The notes: a model not told the origin generated them from the letters alone. Shown: positions 1 to 7,050, numbered from the stretch's first letter. The stretch is DNA of 19,154 nucleotides from CAWDLX01 sp046728155 (GCA_046728155.1 JBKPDY010000101.1:1-19154), one strand, 5' to 3'. A program made the numbers and translations.

Positions 1-20
1 GTTCTGGGGTGGTTGAAGGG

Positions 21-65
21 TTGGGCTACCGATTGTGTCACCCTTCGACACAATCAGTAGCCCAA
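21..65. repeat. Near-perfect 19-base inverted repeat over the recombinase stop codon
   Basis: Seen: the left arm (21-39) and right arm (47-65) are reverse complements at 18 of 19 positions, with one C/A mismatch (30 and 56) and a 7-base loop. The minus-strand stop codon of the recombinase remnant (38-40) lies at the inner edge of the left arm and the loop. Inference: it may be a bidirectional terminator at the 3' end of the recombinase gene, or a recombination or element-end sequence. No T-run follows on either side, which is common for actinobacterial terminators and so decides nothing. Confidence 0.7.
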
Positions 66-582
66 CGCTCGGACTCCAGGTAGGCCCCGGCATCTACGAT
101 CCGGGCTTCCGGGTTGAATGTGAGGTGGAGCCCCAGTCGCCGGTAGAGATCGGCCTTGTCGGTGTCATCACCTTCGTCGAGCACGGCTACCACGTCACCG
201 ATCGAGTCGATGAGCGCGGCCAGCTCGTCGGGCGTGATCGCCGCCGCGGCTTGTGATGATCTTTCGACGGCGAGCCGCCGCTAGAGTCGGAGGCGTTCGG
301 CTTCTGTCTGGGTGATCCACCCGCTGACCACGGTGGGGTCGGCGCCGGCGTCCAGGGCTCGCCGGTACTGGTCGAGCTTGTGTTCGCACTCGCCGATGAG
401 CGCGCGGGCCTGGTCGTGCTCAGGCGATCGCTGCGCCGGCGTGGTGGGCATGTCATGGCGGCGATGGTGGTGGCGCGGTACTCGGGCCGGAACAGGCCGG
501 CGATCCAGGTATCGAGTGGATTGATGAGTAGGTCGTCCCGCATGATCACGTTGCGAGGGTGCTCGACCCGGTTGGCCAGGGC
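38..582 (-). pseudogene. Large serine recombinase, C-terminal remnant (frameshift plus amber stop)
   Basis: Three minus-strand segments in order match the C-terminal half of actinobacterial large serine recombinases. Segment one (about 582 to 455) reads ALANRVEHPRNV, then LDTWIAGLFRPE, like the stretch after the zinc-ribbon region. Near 449-456 the reading moves to another frame, giving ECEHKLDQYRRALDAGADP and VSGWITQTEAERLRL, the coiled-coil part. A TAG at 281-283 interrupts it. The same frame continues as ITPDELAALIDSIGDVVAVL, then KADLYRRLGLHLTFNPEAR, to a TGA at 38-40, which is the usual C-terminus. The catalytic resolvase domain and the recombinase domain are absent upstream. With one frameshift, one nonsense codon and no N-terminal half, it cannot make an active recombinase. 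Family assignment rests on remembered motifs. Confidence 0.8.
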
Positions 583-638
583 GCTGCTGGCTGTGGTGGC
601 CCATCGCGACGTCGTCAACGTCGAGGAGGACCTCGTCG

Positions 639-806
639 GTGGCATCGCTGACCGCACCGGTCTCCGGCACCCTGGTACGGGTCCACCTGATCGTCGTAGG
701 CGACCTGATCATCAACGACATCAGCGTGGACATCGACACCGCACATCTGCTCGTTGTCTCGCTCGGTAGGTTGATCGAACAGGCTGCCCCGAAGGAGGAG
801 ACGTGA
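639..806 (+). CDS. Small hypothetical protein, first of an overlapping pair
   Basis: A 55-codon frame starting at GTG 639, with a GAGGAGG stretch (623-629) nine bases upstream. It ends in a TGA that overlaps the GTG of the next frame (GTGA at 803-806). Codons from about 660 onward carry mostly G or C in the third position, as in real genes of this genome. The product is rich in Val, Leu, Ile and Asp, with a core VGDLIINDISVDIDTAHLL, and looks like a small beta/alpha fold with no signal peptide. I do not recognise a family. Just upstream a second frame also shows good codon bias (VVNVEEDLVGGIADR), so the true 5' end may lie in the other frame and the gene may be truncated or frameshifted. Confidence 0.35.
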   Translation: MASLTAPVSGTLVRVHLIVVGDLIINDISVDIDTAHLLVVSLGRLIEQAAPKEET

Positions 807-982
807 CCCCTGACGAAGAGGCGCGGCTCGCCGGTCTCGAGAGGTTCTACGAGGAAGTAGTCGACGCGCTGCATAGTCTCGGAGTCGCGGCTGAGACCAT
901 CGACTCCGGGGCTGTGCTCGACTTCGTCCAAGCTGTTCGCGCCGCCGCCCGTACGTTGGACGACCCCACGGCGAACGGCTGA
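803..982 (+). CDS. Small hypothetical helical protein, 59 aa
   Basis: GTG at 803 is preceded by the strong Shine-Dalgarno-like GAAGGAGGAG (791-800) and overlaps the stop of the previous frame by four bases. This is the usual sign of translational coupling in actinobacteria. The product begins MTPDEEARLAGLERFYEEVV and is acidic and amphipathic. It is predicted to be mostly helical and has no Cys, no signal peptide and no membrane segment. No family is recognised. It sits beside recombinase debris, so it may be left over from a mobile element. The ribosome binding site and the codon bias are the reasons for believing it is real. Confidence 0.5.
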   Translation: MTPDEEARLAGLERFYEEVVDALHSLGVAAETIDSGAVLDFVQAVRAAARTLDDPTANG

Positions 983-1087
983 CCCGGCATCGCCCATCCA
1001 CAACGAAACGGCCCCGAGCTCACAGGGTGGCGCTTCTGTTTGCGAGCCAGACGCGACGCGTATGCCGGCGTGCCGCACCTCCGACGA

Positions 1088-1307
1088 CTACACCGCCCAG
1101 ATCCCGGCAGCCTCGGGCGCGTCGACGGCATGCGGCGGCGTCGCACACACCACCGCAGGGATGCCGCCGACGGTTGCCAGCTCGACGGTCGACGCGGGCA
1201 TCTTCGTCGTGCACGCATCGCATTTTTTTGATCAATTCGGCGACGACCGGCGCGTCGTTCGGGCTGGTGTGCTTGTCAGCACGGCACCCCCGGTTGACCG
1301 TCAACAC
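1088..1307 (-). pseudogene. Possible small gene split at an A7 run
   Basis: On the minus strand a frame from GTG 1307 reads VLTVNRGCRADKHTSPNDAP and then VVAELIKK up to a run of seven A residues (complement of T at 1223-1229). One frame over, directly after the run, the reading continues CDACTTKMPASTVELATVGG, then IPAVVCATPPHAVDAPEA, to TAG at 1088-1090. Both parts have mostly G/C third positions and an ordinary amino-acid mix, while other frames here are Arg-rich. Six A residues instead of seven would join them into one protein of about 72 residues with a CxxC pair. Inference: either a frameshifted pseudogene, or a gene using slippage on the A-run. No family is recognised and no clear ribosome binding site precedes the GTG. 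Confidence 0.25.
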
Positions 1308-1877
1308 CTGCCACAGGAACCGGCGTTCCGCGTTCAGGTCACGGTCGATAGGTGACTCGCGGTCAAGGCTGACCAGTTCGGCCTCGAGCCGCCGGCGTTT
1401 GCGCCTGAAGTCGTGGGAATGGTGTGCGGGTTCACTGGTTTGCTCATGTCCAGCAGGCCGTCTCAAGGTCAAGCTGGGCTGGCGCACCAGGATTCTGATA
1501 CTGCGCGGGCGCACCAACGTCACAGTTGGGTCGGGGCCATGGGCCGGCAGCGTCAAAATCCGGGGGCAAACCGTCGGCACGACCGTGGGCCCTGCGCGCC
1601 GGGGTTTACACGTTCCACATGAGACAGATACGACCGGTTGGATACCCTCTGTACCCCGAGGACTGTGGTACGCCCCCGCCCGGCCAAATTCCTCTGGACG
1701 GCACCCGTTGCCTTGCAACTACCGGTCCCTATCTCCGGCTGGTGCGGAGGAACGCCGGGAACGCCGCACCGGTGCGCCGCGGTTAGCGGTAGATGAGCAC
1801 CCCGCCGTGCCGACGTTACGACCCCTTCGGGGCGCTCGTGGTGCCCCGAACCCCTGATTTGGACGTGTGCGCGCTCC

Positions 1878-1901
1878 GTTCCGGCCGCTCACAGCCGGAA
1901 C
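1878..1901 (-). terminator. Stem-loop terminator of the small basic-protein gene
   Basis: GTTCCGGC (1878-1885) pairs perfectly with GCCGGAAC (1894-1901) around an 8-base loop. On the minus strand it starts 14 bases after the stop codon of the lysine-rich small gene. There is no T-run, as is common in high-GC actinobacteria. Placement directly after the stop is the main support. Confidence 0.55.
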
Positions 1902-1915
1902 AGATTGCCACGTCG

Positions 1916-2056
1916 CTACCGAGTGAAGGAAACGATCGACTGCGACGACTGCAACGACCTCTTTGCGTTCTTCAGTTTCTTCGCTGATCGCTTTTCCTTC
2001 AGGCTCTTGCCGGCCGGCTTCTTGGCGGCGGACTTGCGGGGCGACTTCCCAGCCAC
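1916..2056 (-). CDS. Small lysine-rich basic protein, 46 aa
   Basis: GTG at 2056 is preceded by GAAGGG with a six-base gap. The frame is open further upstream to an ATG at 2137, but that start has no comparable ribosome binding site and adds an unrelated hydrophobic lead. The product begins MAGKSPRKSAAKKPAGKSL and continues KEKRSAKKLKNAKRSLQ. About a third of its residues are Lys or Arg, and it has no Cys or membrane segment. Short proteins with a GKSLKEKRAAKK-like stretch occur in many actinobacteria as unnamed proteins. That resemblance is from memory, and a role in nucleic-acid or ribosome binding is only suggested by the charge. A stem-loop follows 14 bases after the stop. It reads alone, away from the rhamnose genes. 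Confidence 0.55.
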   Translation of the reverse strand: MAGKSPRKSAAKKPAGKSLKEKRSAKKLKNAKRSLQSSQSIVSFTR

Positions 2057-2385
2057 GGCGGGCCCTTCGACAACAGTAACGAATTGCGTATCACCAGCAG
2101 GTAGCGGGCCAGGGACGCAGGCCGCGATGGCCAACACCCACTCTAGTCCGGCCGAGCAGCCAAACCCACGGTTCTAGCAGACGCTCCACAAAGCGCGACA
2201 CCCGGCAGCGCCCACCGGATCAGCCTCGCTGGCCGAGATCTCGGGCGCAGGGGTCATCGTATCCGAGCTCAAAGTCCGGGCTGACGGTCCGGGGAAGCGG
2301 CTTGCGGCTAGATCCTATCGGGGGTGTGCCGTGCCAGAGCCGCGCACGGCGGTGCGCTGGCGTTTCGTGACTGTCGTTCGGGATC
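2057..2385. other. Intergenic stretch with nothing recognised
   Basis: No frame here has both a start with a ribosome binding site and a protein-like product. No repeat or RNA gene was seen. It separates the small basic-protein gene, which would have its promoter here, from the transposase remnant. Confidence 0.5.
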
Positions 2386-2592
2386 GTGTTCATGGTTGTT
2401 CGTCCGCTGTACCAGGCCACGGTCCGGGTGTTCGGCTGGTTGCCTCAGGTCGCGGGGCCGAGTCCGCGACGCTCGTCGAACTGTTGGTGCTGCGCCAGGA
2501 GGTCGCGGTTCTGCGTCGTCAGCTGCCTCCGCGGAACGCATCGTCCGCAGTGTCCGAGCCGAGTGCACCGACCGAATGCTGATCTACAGTTC
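2386..2592 (+). pseudogene. IS-type transposase/integrase (rve family) remnant, N- and C-terminal scraps joined
   Basis: Three plus-strand frames hold consecutive pieces of one family. The frame from GTG 2386 gives MFMVVRPLYQATVRVFGWLP, like the N-terminus of actinobacterial integrase-type transposases. A second frame (about 2470-2525) gives VELLVLRQEVAVLRRQL, the very common N-terminal VELLVLRHEVAVLRRQ motif. A third frame (about 2530-2592) gives AERIVRSVRAECTDRMLIYS, matching the region after the third catalytic residue (AERWVRTVRAECLDRML). The whole catalytic core between them is missing. The piece is therefore an internal-deletion relic with at least one indel, and inactive. Motif matches are from memory of the family. 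Confidence 0.7.
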
Positions 2593-2695
2593 CGTCCCTC
2601 ATGGAATTGCGGGGCCGCGCGACCTGGTGGCTGCCACGCCCGCTCGCCTCGCCCGCGTCCTTCCACAGCCCAGTCCGGCCCAGGCGACGTAGGCG

Positions 2696-3769
2696 TCAGC
2701 CAGTTCTTGCTCGTTTGTGGGCTCGGGTCTGCTTGGCGATGGCGACGCTCGGCGTACGTGGGCGGGTCGACTCTCGGACGACCAGCTCGGGAACGAACTG
2801 CACCTGCCGGTGTTTGTGGCCCGGGAGGCTCTCGTACCGCAGAAGCTCGATCGCGGTCCGCCCGAGTAACCGTGACGGCTGGCGGACCGAGGTCAGCGGG
2901 ACCGCGGCGGCGGCCGCGAAGTCGATGTCGTCGTAGCCGATGATGGCCACGTCGTCGGGTACGGCGACACCGAGGTGCAGGAGTTGCTGAAGCAGGCCCA
3001 AGGCGAGCAGATCGTTGGCGCAGAACACGGCTGTCGGGCGTCGGCGCGCGGGCAGGCCAGCCAGGCGCTGGCCCGCCTCCCGTCCGGCGGCGATCGTCAA
3101 GGAATCGGTGCCGAGCACGGCGAGGTTCTCAGGTGAGTCGCCATAGGCGGCCAAGGCCTTCATGGAGCCCTCGTGGCGGTCGGCGACCTGCGGGATCGAC
3201 ATCGGTCCGCCGACGAAGGCGATCCGGTCGTGACCTTGTTCACGCAGGTGTGACACGGCCAGCTCGCCGCCACGTATGTCGTCGACGCCCACGCTGCACC
3301 AGTCTTTGGCGTCGGAGGCACGGCGATCGACGAGCACGACCGGGACGCCGCGCGCGGGAAGGCTACGGATCAATGCACCCTCGTAGTCGACCGCGGTGAT
3401 CAGCACCCCATGTACCCGCTGTTGCAGCAACAGGTCCAAGTATTCGGTCTCGCGTGACGCCTCGCCGTTGCTGTTGCACATGACAAGTGCGAGGCCGCTG
3501 TCCCGGCTTGCTTCCTCGGCACCGCGGGCCACCTCGGTGAAGAAGGGGTTGGCCGCGTCGAGGAATACGTACGCGACGATTCGACTGCTGCCGGCGCGGA
3601 GCTGGCGGGCCGACTCGTTGCGAACGAAGCCGAGTTCCTGCATCGCCGCGACCACCCGGGCCCGGGTCGCGGAACGAACGAGATGCGGGCGGTTGAGGAC
3701 ATTCGAGACGGTGCCGACCGACACGTTCGCCCGCTCGGCGACCTCCTTGATACCGGCCGGTCCAGTCAA
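2696..3769 (-). CDS. LacI-family transcriptional regulator of the rhamnose operon
   Basis: The product is a sugar-responsive repressor. With the TTG start at 3769 it has 357 residues, the family's usual length. The helix-turn-helix is at about residues 6-27 (IKEVAERANVSVGTVSNVLN) and is followed by the hinge helix (ESARQLRAG). The periplasmic-binding-like effector domain starts at IVAYVFLDAANPFFTEVARG and includes FCANDLLALGLLQ and IIGYDDIDFAAAAAVPLTSV. I chose TTG because GGGAG lies six bases upstream and because LacI proteins begin a few residues before the HTH. ATG at 3823 or 3826 would add an Arg-rich lead and lacks a clear ribosome binding site. It is divergent to the catabolic operon, so it most likely binds the operator at 3944-3957 and releases it with rhamnose or a pathway intermediate. 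The C-terminus carries a basic tail. The inducer is inferred from context. Confidence 0.93.
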   Translation of the reverse strand: MTGPAGIKEVAERANVSVGTVSNVLNRPHLVRSATRARVVAAMQELGFVRNESARQLRAGSSRIVAYVFLDAANPFFTEVARGAEEASRDSGLALVMCNSNGEASRETEYLDLLLQQRVHGVLITAVDYEGALIRSLPARGVPVVLVDRRASDAKDWCSVGVDDIRGGELAVSHLREQGHDRIAFVGGPMSIPQVADRHEGSMKALAAYGDSPENLAVLGTDSLTIAAGREAGQRLAGLPARRRPTAVFCANDLLALGLLQQLLHLGVAVPDDVAIIGYDDIDFAAAAAVPLTSVRQPSRLLGRTAIELLRYESLPGHKHRQVQFVPELVVRESTRPRTPSVAIAKQTRAHKRARTG

Positions 3770-3912
3770 CGTTTGCTCCCGCCGCACTGAAACGCGTAAA
3801 CTCCGACGCTTGCGATGCGTCATCATGCTAAGCCATCGGCCTGACGACCGCCTCATCCACTCCGTCGAAGGCTGGCCAATTACTGGGTGTGTAACAGCTT
3901 CGTATCGTGGCG

Positions 3913-3941
3913 TTGACGAGAGGCTCACGAGTCTCTAGAGT
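3913..3941 (+). promoter_or_regulatory. Predicted promoter of the rhamnose operon
   Basis: TTGACG (3913-3918) and TAGAGT (3936-3941) are separated by 17 bases, matching the actinobacterial housekeeping pattern TTGACn / TAnnnT. Transcription would start near 3948, giving a leader of about 80 bases before the first gene. In that leader GCGGCCG (3976-3982) can pair with CGGCCGC (4011-4017), which directly precedes the AGGAGG ribosome binding site. Confidence 0.6.
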
Positions 3942-3943
3942 CT

Positions 3944-3957
3944 TTGAAACGTTCGAA
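3944..3957. promoter_or_regulatory. Predicted LacI-type operator
   Basis: TTGAAACGTTCGAA matches the palindromic LacI-family site TTGAAACGTTTCAA at 12 of 14 positions, with the central CG in place. It begins two bases after the -10 box and covers the expected start of transcription, where a bound repressor would block initiation. A weaker partial half-site (TGAAACGCGT, about 3787) lies in the leader of the regulator gene and could serve autoregulation. Confidence 0.6.
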
Positions 3958-4027
3958 TTTTGGTGGTCACTCGGGGCGGCCGACCGCAGTTCGGACCGAC
4001 CGAGCGCGCCCGGCCGCAGGAGGCTCC

Positions 4028-5539
4028 ATGACGACGAGTATGCCGGCGGGATCGGCGCCGGCCTCGATCGCGGACGATGCGATGCCGGCGCCCAACCTGC
4101 CGCGCATCCCGGGCCGCCCCACGAGGGTCGGACTGGTAGCGGGCGGCCTCGGGGCGTACTGGCCACAGTTCCCTGATCTGCTTCCCAGCCTCCGCCGTTC
4201 GGCGGAACGCGTGAGTGCGAGGATGCGTGGCCTTGATTGCGAAGTCATCGACGCGGGATTCGTCTCCGATGCACAGGACAGCGCGGTCGCCGCGGAGACG
4301 CTCCGCGCGGCTGGGTGCGACCTCATCATCGCGTTCCTCACGACATACATGACGGCGACCATGCTGGTACCGATCGCCCAGCGCAGCGGTGCTCCCGTGC
4401 TGCTGCTCAATCTCCAGCCGACGGAGGTGATGGACCACGCGACCTTCGACACCGGTCAGTGGTTGGCCTACTGTGGCGCCTGCCCGTTGCCTGAGATGGC
4501 CAACGCGCTTCGTCGGTGCGGCATCAAGACCCGCTCTGTGTCCGGGTACCTGGAGGAGGAGCTCGCTTGGCAGAAGGTCGCGCACTGGGTGGCCGCCGCG
4601 GGAGTGCGTGGTGCCCTCCGCCACGGCCGGCACGGACTGCTCGGCCACCTGTACCCGGGGATGCTGGATGTCGCCACTGACCTCACATCGGTGCCAGCCC
4701 AGCTGGGCGGGCACATCGAGGTGCTCGAGATCGACGACCTGCGGGTGCGGGTAGAGACGGTCAGGGACGCTGATATCGACCGGCGGGTCGCGCTCGCCGG
4801 CGACGTCTTCCAGCTCGACACGTCGGTCGTCGAAGCAGACCTTCGCTGGGCGGCACAGGTCTCGGTCGGCCTGGACCGGCTGATCGAGGACTTTGCCCTG
4901 GACAGCATGGCGTATTACCACCGCGGCCTCGATGGCGACATCCACGAGCGGGTGGCCGCTGGCATGATCCTCGGTGCCTCACTGCTGACCGCCTGCGGTG
5001 TCCCGCTCGCCGGGGAATATGAGTTACGCACATCGATCGCCATGCTGATCCTGGACCGGCTCGGCGCCGGCGGCTCGTTCACCGAACTGCAGGCGCTCGA
5101 CTTCGACGCCAACGTCGTTGAGATGGGGCACGACGGCCCCGCGCACCTCGCCATCAGTCAGGGCCGGCCGGTCCTTCGCGGCCTCGGGGTGTTCCACGGC
5201 AAGCGAGGCTGGGGAGTTTCCGTCGAATTCGACGTCCGACATGGTCCGGTCACCCTGCTCGGCATCGGCCAGGAGCGCGACGGCCGGTATCGCTTCATCG
5301 TCTCCGAGGGCGACGTGGTGGACGGCCCACATCTTGCCATCGGCAACACGACGTCCCGGGTTGACTTCGGGTGCCATCCTGGCGAATGGACCGACACGTG
5401 GAGTATGTCCGGCGTCGGCCACCACTGGGCGCTGGGCATCGGACACCAGGCCGCTCAGATTCGGGCGATCGCGGACCTGCTCGATATGGAGACCATCGTC
5501 GTCGACCATCGTGCGGCGAGCCGGTTGGGGACGCCATGA
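4028..5539 (+). CDS. L-arabinose/L-fucose isomerase-like sugar isomerase
   Basis: The product is a cytoplasmic aldose-ketose isomerase of the AraA/FucI fold, 503 aa, metal-dependent by family. ATG 4028 follows AGGAGG at 4018-4023; the longer frame back to 3944 would start inside the operator. Candidate metal ligands are E330 (AGEYELRTS), E353 (FTELQ), H368 (EMGHDG) and H465/H466 (GVGHHWALG). Their spacing of 23, 15 and about 98 residues is close to that of the E-E-H-H set in E. coli AraA. It is the first gene after the operator and overlaps the transporter ATPase by four bases (ATGA). Its substrate is not known. The operon already has a dedicated rhamnose isomerase, so this one may act on another sugar such as L-fucose, another deoxy-sugar or an arabinose-like sugar. 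Family placement is confident, substrate is not. Confidence 0.85.
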   Translation: MTTSMPAGSAPASIADDAMPAPNLPRIPGRPTRVGLVAGGLGAYWPQFPDLLPSLRRSAERVSARMRGLDCEVIDAGFVSDAQDSAVAAETLRAAGCDLIIAFLTTYMTATMLVPIAQRSGAPVLLLNLQPTEVMDHATFDTGQWLAYCGACPLPEMANALRRCGIKTRSVSGYLEEELAWQKVAHWVAAAGVRGALRHGRHGLLGHLYPGMLDVATDLTSVPAQLGGHIEVLEIDDLRVRVETVRDADIDRRVALAGDVFQLDTSVVEADLRWAAQVSVGLDRLIEDFALDSMAYYHRGLDGDIHERVAAGMILGASLLTACGVPLAGEYELRTSIAMLILDRLGAGGSFTELQALDFDANVVEMGHDGPAHLAISQGRPVLRGLGVFHGKRGWGVSVEFDVRHGPVTLLGIGQERDGRYRFIVSEGDVVDGPHLAIGNTTSRVDFGCHPGEWTDTWSMSGVGHHWALGIGHQAAQIRAIADLLDMETIVVDHRAASRLGTP

Positions 5540-7050
5540 CGACAGTGGCGCCACCTGTCCTGTCTCTGCAGCACGCGACGAAGTCGTTCGGCGCTGTCAA
5601 CGCGCTGCTGGACGGCACCATCGAGCTGCACGCCGGGCAGGTGCATGCGCTGGTCGGCGAGAACGGGGCGGGAAAGTCCACCCTGGTGAAGATTCTCGCG
5701 GGTGTGCACCAGCCGGAGTCGGGTGTGCTCTTACTCGACGGAGCGCCGGTCACGTTCTCCGGACCGGCCGCGGCGCAGGCGGCCGGAGTCTCCATCATCT
5801 ACCAAGAGGCGACACTCTTCCCCGACCTGTCCGTCGCCGAGAACATCGTGATCGGTCGCCACCCGTTACGAAGCGGGCGCCGAATCGACCGTACCCGCAT
5901 GTATCAGCAGGCGGCGCGGGCCTTTGCCCGTCTCGGTGTCGCCATCGACCCGCGCCGGCCGGCTCGCGGCCTGTCGGTCGCGGACCAGCAGATCGTCGAG
6001 ATCGCCAAGGCCATCTCGTTCAACGCTCGGATCTTCGTCATGGACGAGCCGACGGCCGCGCTGACTGCCGTCGAAGTGTCCCGCCTCTTCGAGGTCGTGC
6101 GGACATTGCGCGAGCACGGCGCGGCGGTGCTGTTCATCTCACACCGCCTCGAGGAGGTGTACGAGATCTGTCAGCAGGTGACCATCATGCGCGACGGCCG
6201 GTTCGTGCGGACCGATCCGATCGGCGACGTCACGGTCGACGACATCATCCGATCGATGGTCGGCCGGGACCTGAGCGCGATGTTCCCCAAGACGCCGACC
6301 ACTCCCGGAGAGGTCGTCGTCGAGGTCAACGGCCTCGCCCGTCACGGCGTCTTCGACGACGTCTCGCTCAGCGTCCGTGCCGGCGAGATCGTCGCGCTGG
6401 CCGGGCTGGTCGGGGCGGGACGGACCGAGGTCGCGCGAGCCATCTTCGGCATCGACCGGCGCGACGCCGGCACGGTGCTCGTGCGCGGCCGTCCGCTCGC
6501 GGCGGGTACTCCGCAGGCGGCCATCAGCGCCGGCATCGGCTTCGTCCCGGAGGACCGTCGCCAACAGGGTCTCGTGATGGACCTGGCCATCGACCACAAT
6601 GCGTCGCTCGCCTCGCTCGGCCGTCTGCGTCGATTCGGCGTCATCCGGCGCGCGGCCGAACGCGCGCTCGCGGGCGACTGGGCCGGCCGACTTCGGCTCA
6701 AGTACAACCGGCTGAGCGATCCCGCGTGGACGCTGTCCGGCGGCAACCAGCAGAAGCTCGTGCTCGCGAAGTGGTTATCGCTGCGCCCCACCGTGCTGAT
6801 CATCGATGAGCCGACCCGGGGCATCGATGTAGGGACGAAGGCAGAGGTGCACCGGCTCCTCGATGAGCTCGTCGGCCACGGCGTCGGCATCCTGATGATC
6901 TCCTCCGAGCTGCCCGAGGTACTGGGCATGGCGGACCGGATCCTGGTGCTCCGCGAGGGCCGCATCGTCGCGGAACTGACGCGGGGGCAAGCGGACGAGG
7001 ATTCCATCATGCGGGCGGCGACGGGTCAAGCGGCGGCGGTGGCCGCATGA
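5536..7050 (+). CDS. Sugar ABC transporter ATP-binding protein (CUT2, double NBD), rhamnose
   Basis: This cytoplasmic ATPase would power rhamnose import; it is 504 aa with two nucleotide-binding domains in one chain. NBD1 has Walker A GENGAGKST (41-49), Q90, signature LSVADQQ (146-152), Walker B IFVMDEP (166-172) and H203. NBD2 has the degenerate Walker A GLVGAGRTE (290-298), signature LSGGNQQ (400-406) and Walker B LIIDEPTRGID, with Ser in place of the switch His (SSELPE). This asymmetry is normal for the RbsA/XylG/AraG group. ATG 5536 overlaps the stop of the isomerase gene (ATGA). It would pair with the two permeases and the lipoprotein downstream, the set called RhaT in Rhizobium. Rhamnose specificity is inferred from the neighbours. 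Confidence 0.94.
   Translation: MTTVAPPVLSLQHATKSFGAVNALLDGTIELHAGQVHALVGENGAGKSTLVKILAGVHQPESGVLLLDGAPVTFSGPAAAQAAGVSIIYQEATLFPDLSVAENIVIGRHPLRSGRRIDRTRMYQQAARAFARLGVAIDPRRPARGLSVADQQIVEIAKAISFNARIFVMDEPTAALTAVEVSRLFEVVRTLREHGAAVLFISHRLEEVYEICQQVTIMRDGRFVRTDPIGDVTVDDIIRSMVGRDLSAMFPKTPTTPGEVVVEVNGLARHGVFDDVSLSVRAGEIVALAGLVGAGRTEVARAIFGIDRRDAGTVLVRGRPLAAGTPQAAISAGIGFVPEDRRQQGLVMDLAIDHNASLASLGRLRRFGVIRRAAERALAGDWAGRLRLKYNRLSDPAWTLSGGNQQKLVLAKWLSLRPTVLIIDEPTRGIDVGTKAEVHRLLDELVGHGVGILMISSELPEVLGMADRILVLREGRIVAELTRGQADEDSIMRAATGQAAAVAA

Larger units (their letters stand above)
983..1915. other. Stretch without a confident gene
   Basis: All six frames are open here and there, but none combines a ribosome binding site, a steady third-position GC bias and a recognisable product. 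The only part with a protein-like look is the minus-strand pair of frames at 1088-1307, listed separately. A plus-strand frame around 1615-1786 reads passably (HMRQIRPVGYPLYP) but has weak codon bias and no ribosome binding site. I see no tRNA, rRNA or repeat array. This fits decayed accessory DNA. Confidence 0.5.

Noticed and set aside
281..1078. Minus-strand 265-codon frame taken as one gene
   Set aside because: Only its last third matches recombinase sequence. The upstream part is not homologous and runs opposite the small plus-strand ORFs, so I annotate the remnant and not this frame.
1615..1786. Plus-strand frame HMRQIRPVGYPLYP as a possible small gene
   Set aside because: It has mixed third-position bias, rare codons such as ATA and AGA, and no ribosome binding site.
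3770..3928. Longer N-terminus for the LacI regulator
   Set aside because: It would add about 50 residues ahead of the HTH that LacI proteins do not have. TTG 3769 has GGGAG at the right distance.
3935..4945. Minus-strand frame of 336 codons opposite the first operon gene
   Set aside because: Shadow of the isomerase-like gene; it also covers the promoter and operator, and no family is recognisable.
5118..6809. Long plus-strand open frame (563 codons) over the isomerase and ATPase genes
   Set aside because: It is another frame of two well-identified genes, Arg/Ser/Pro-rich, with no ribosome binding site or motif.
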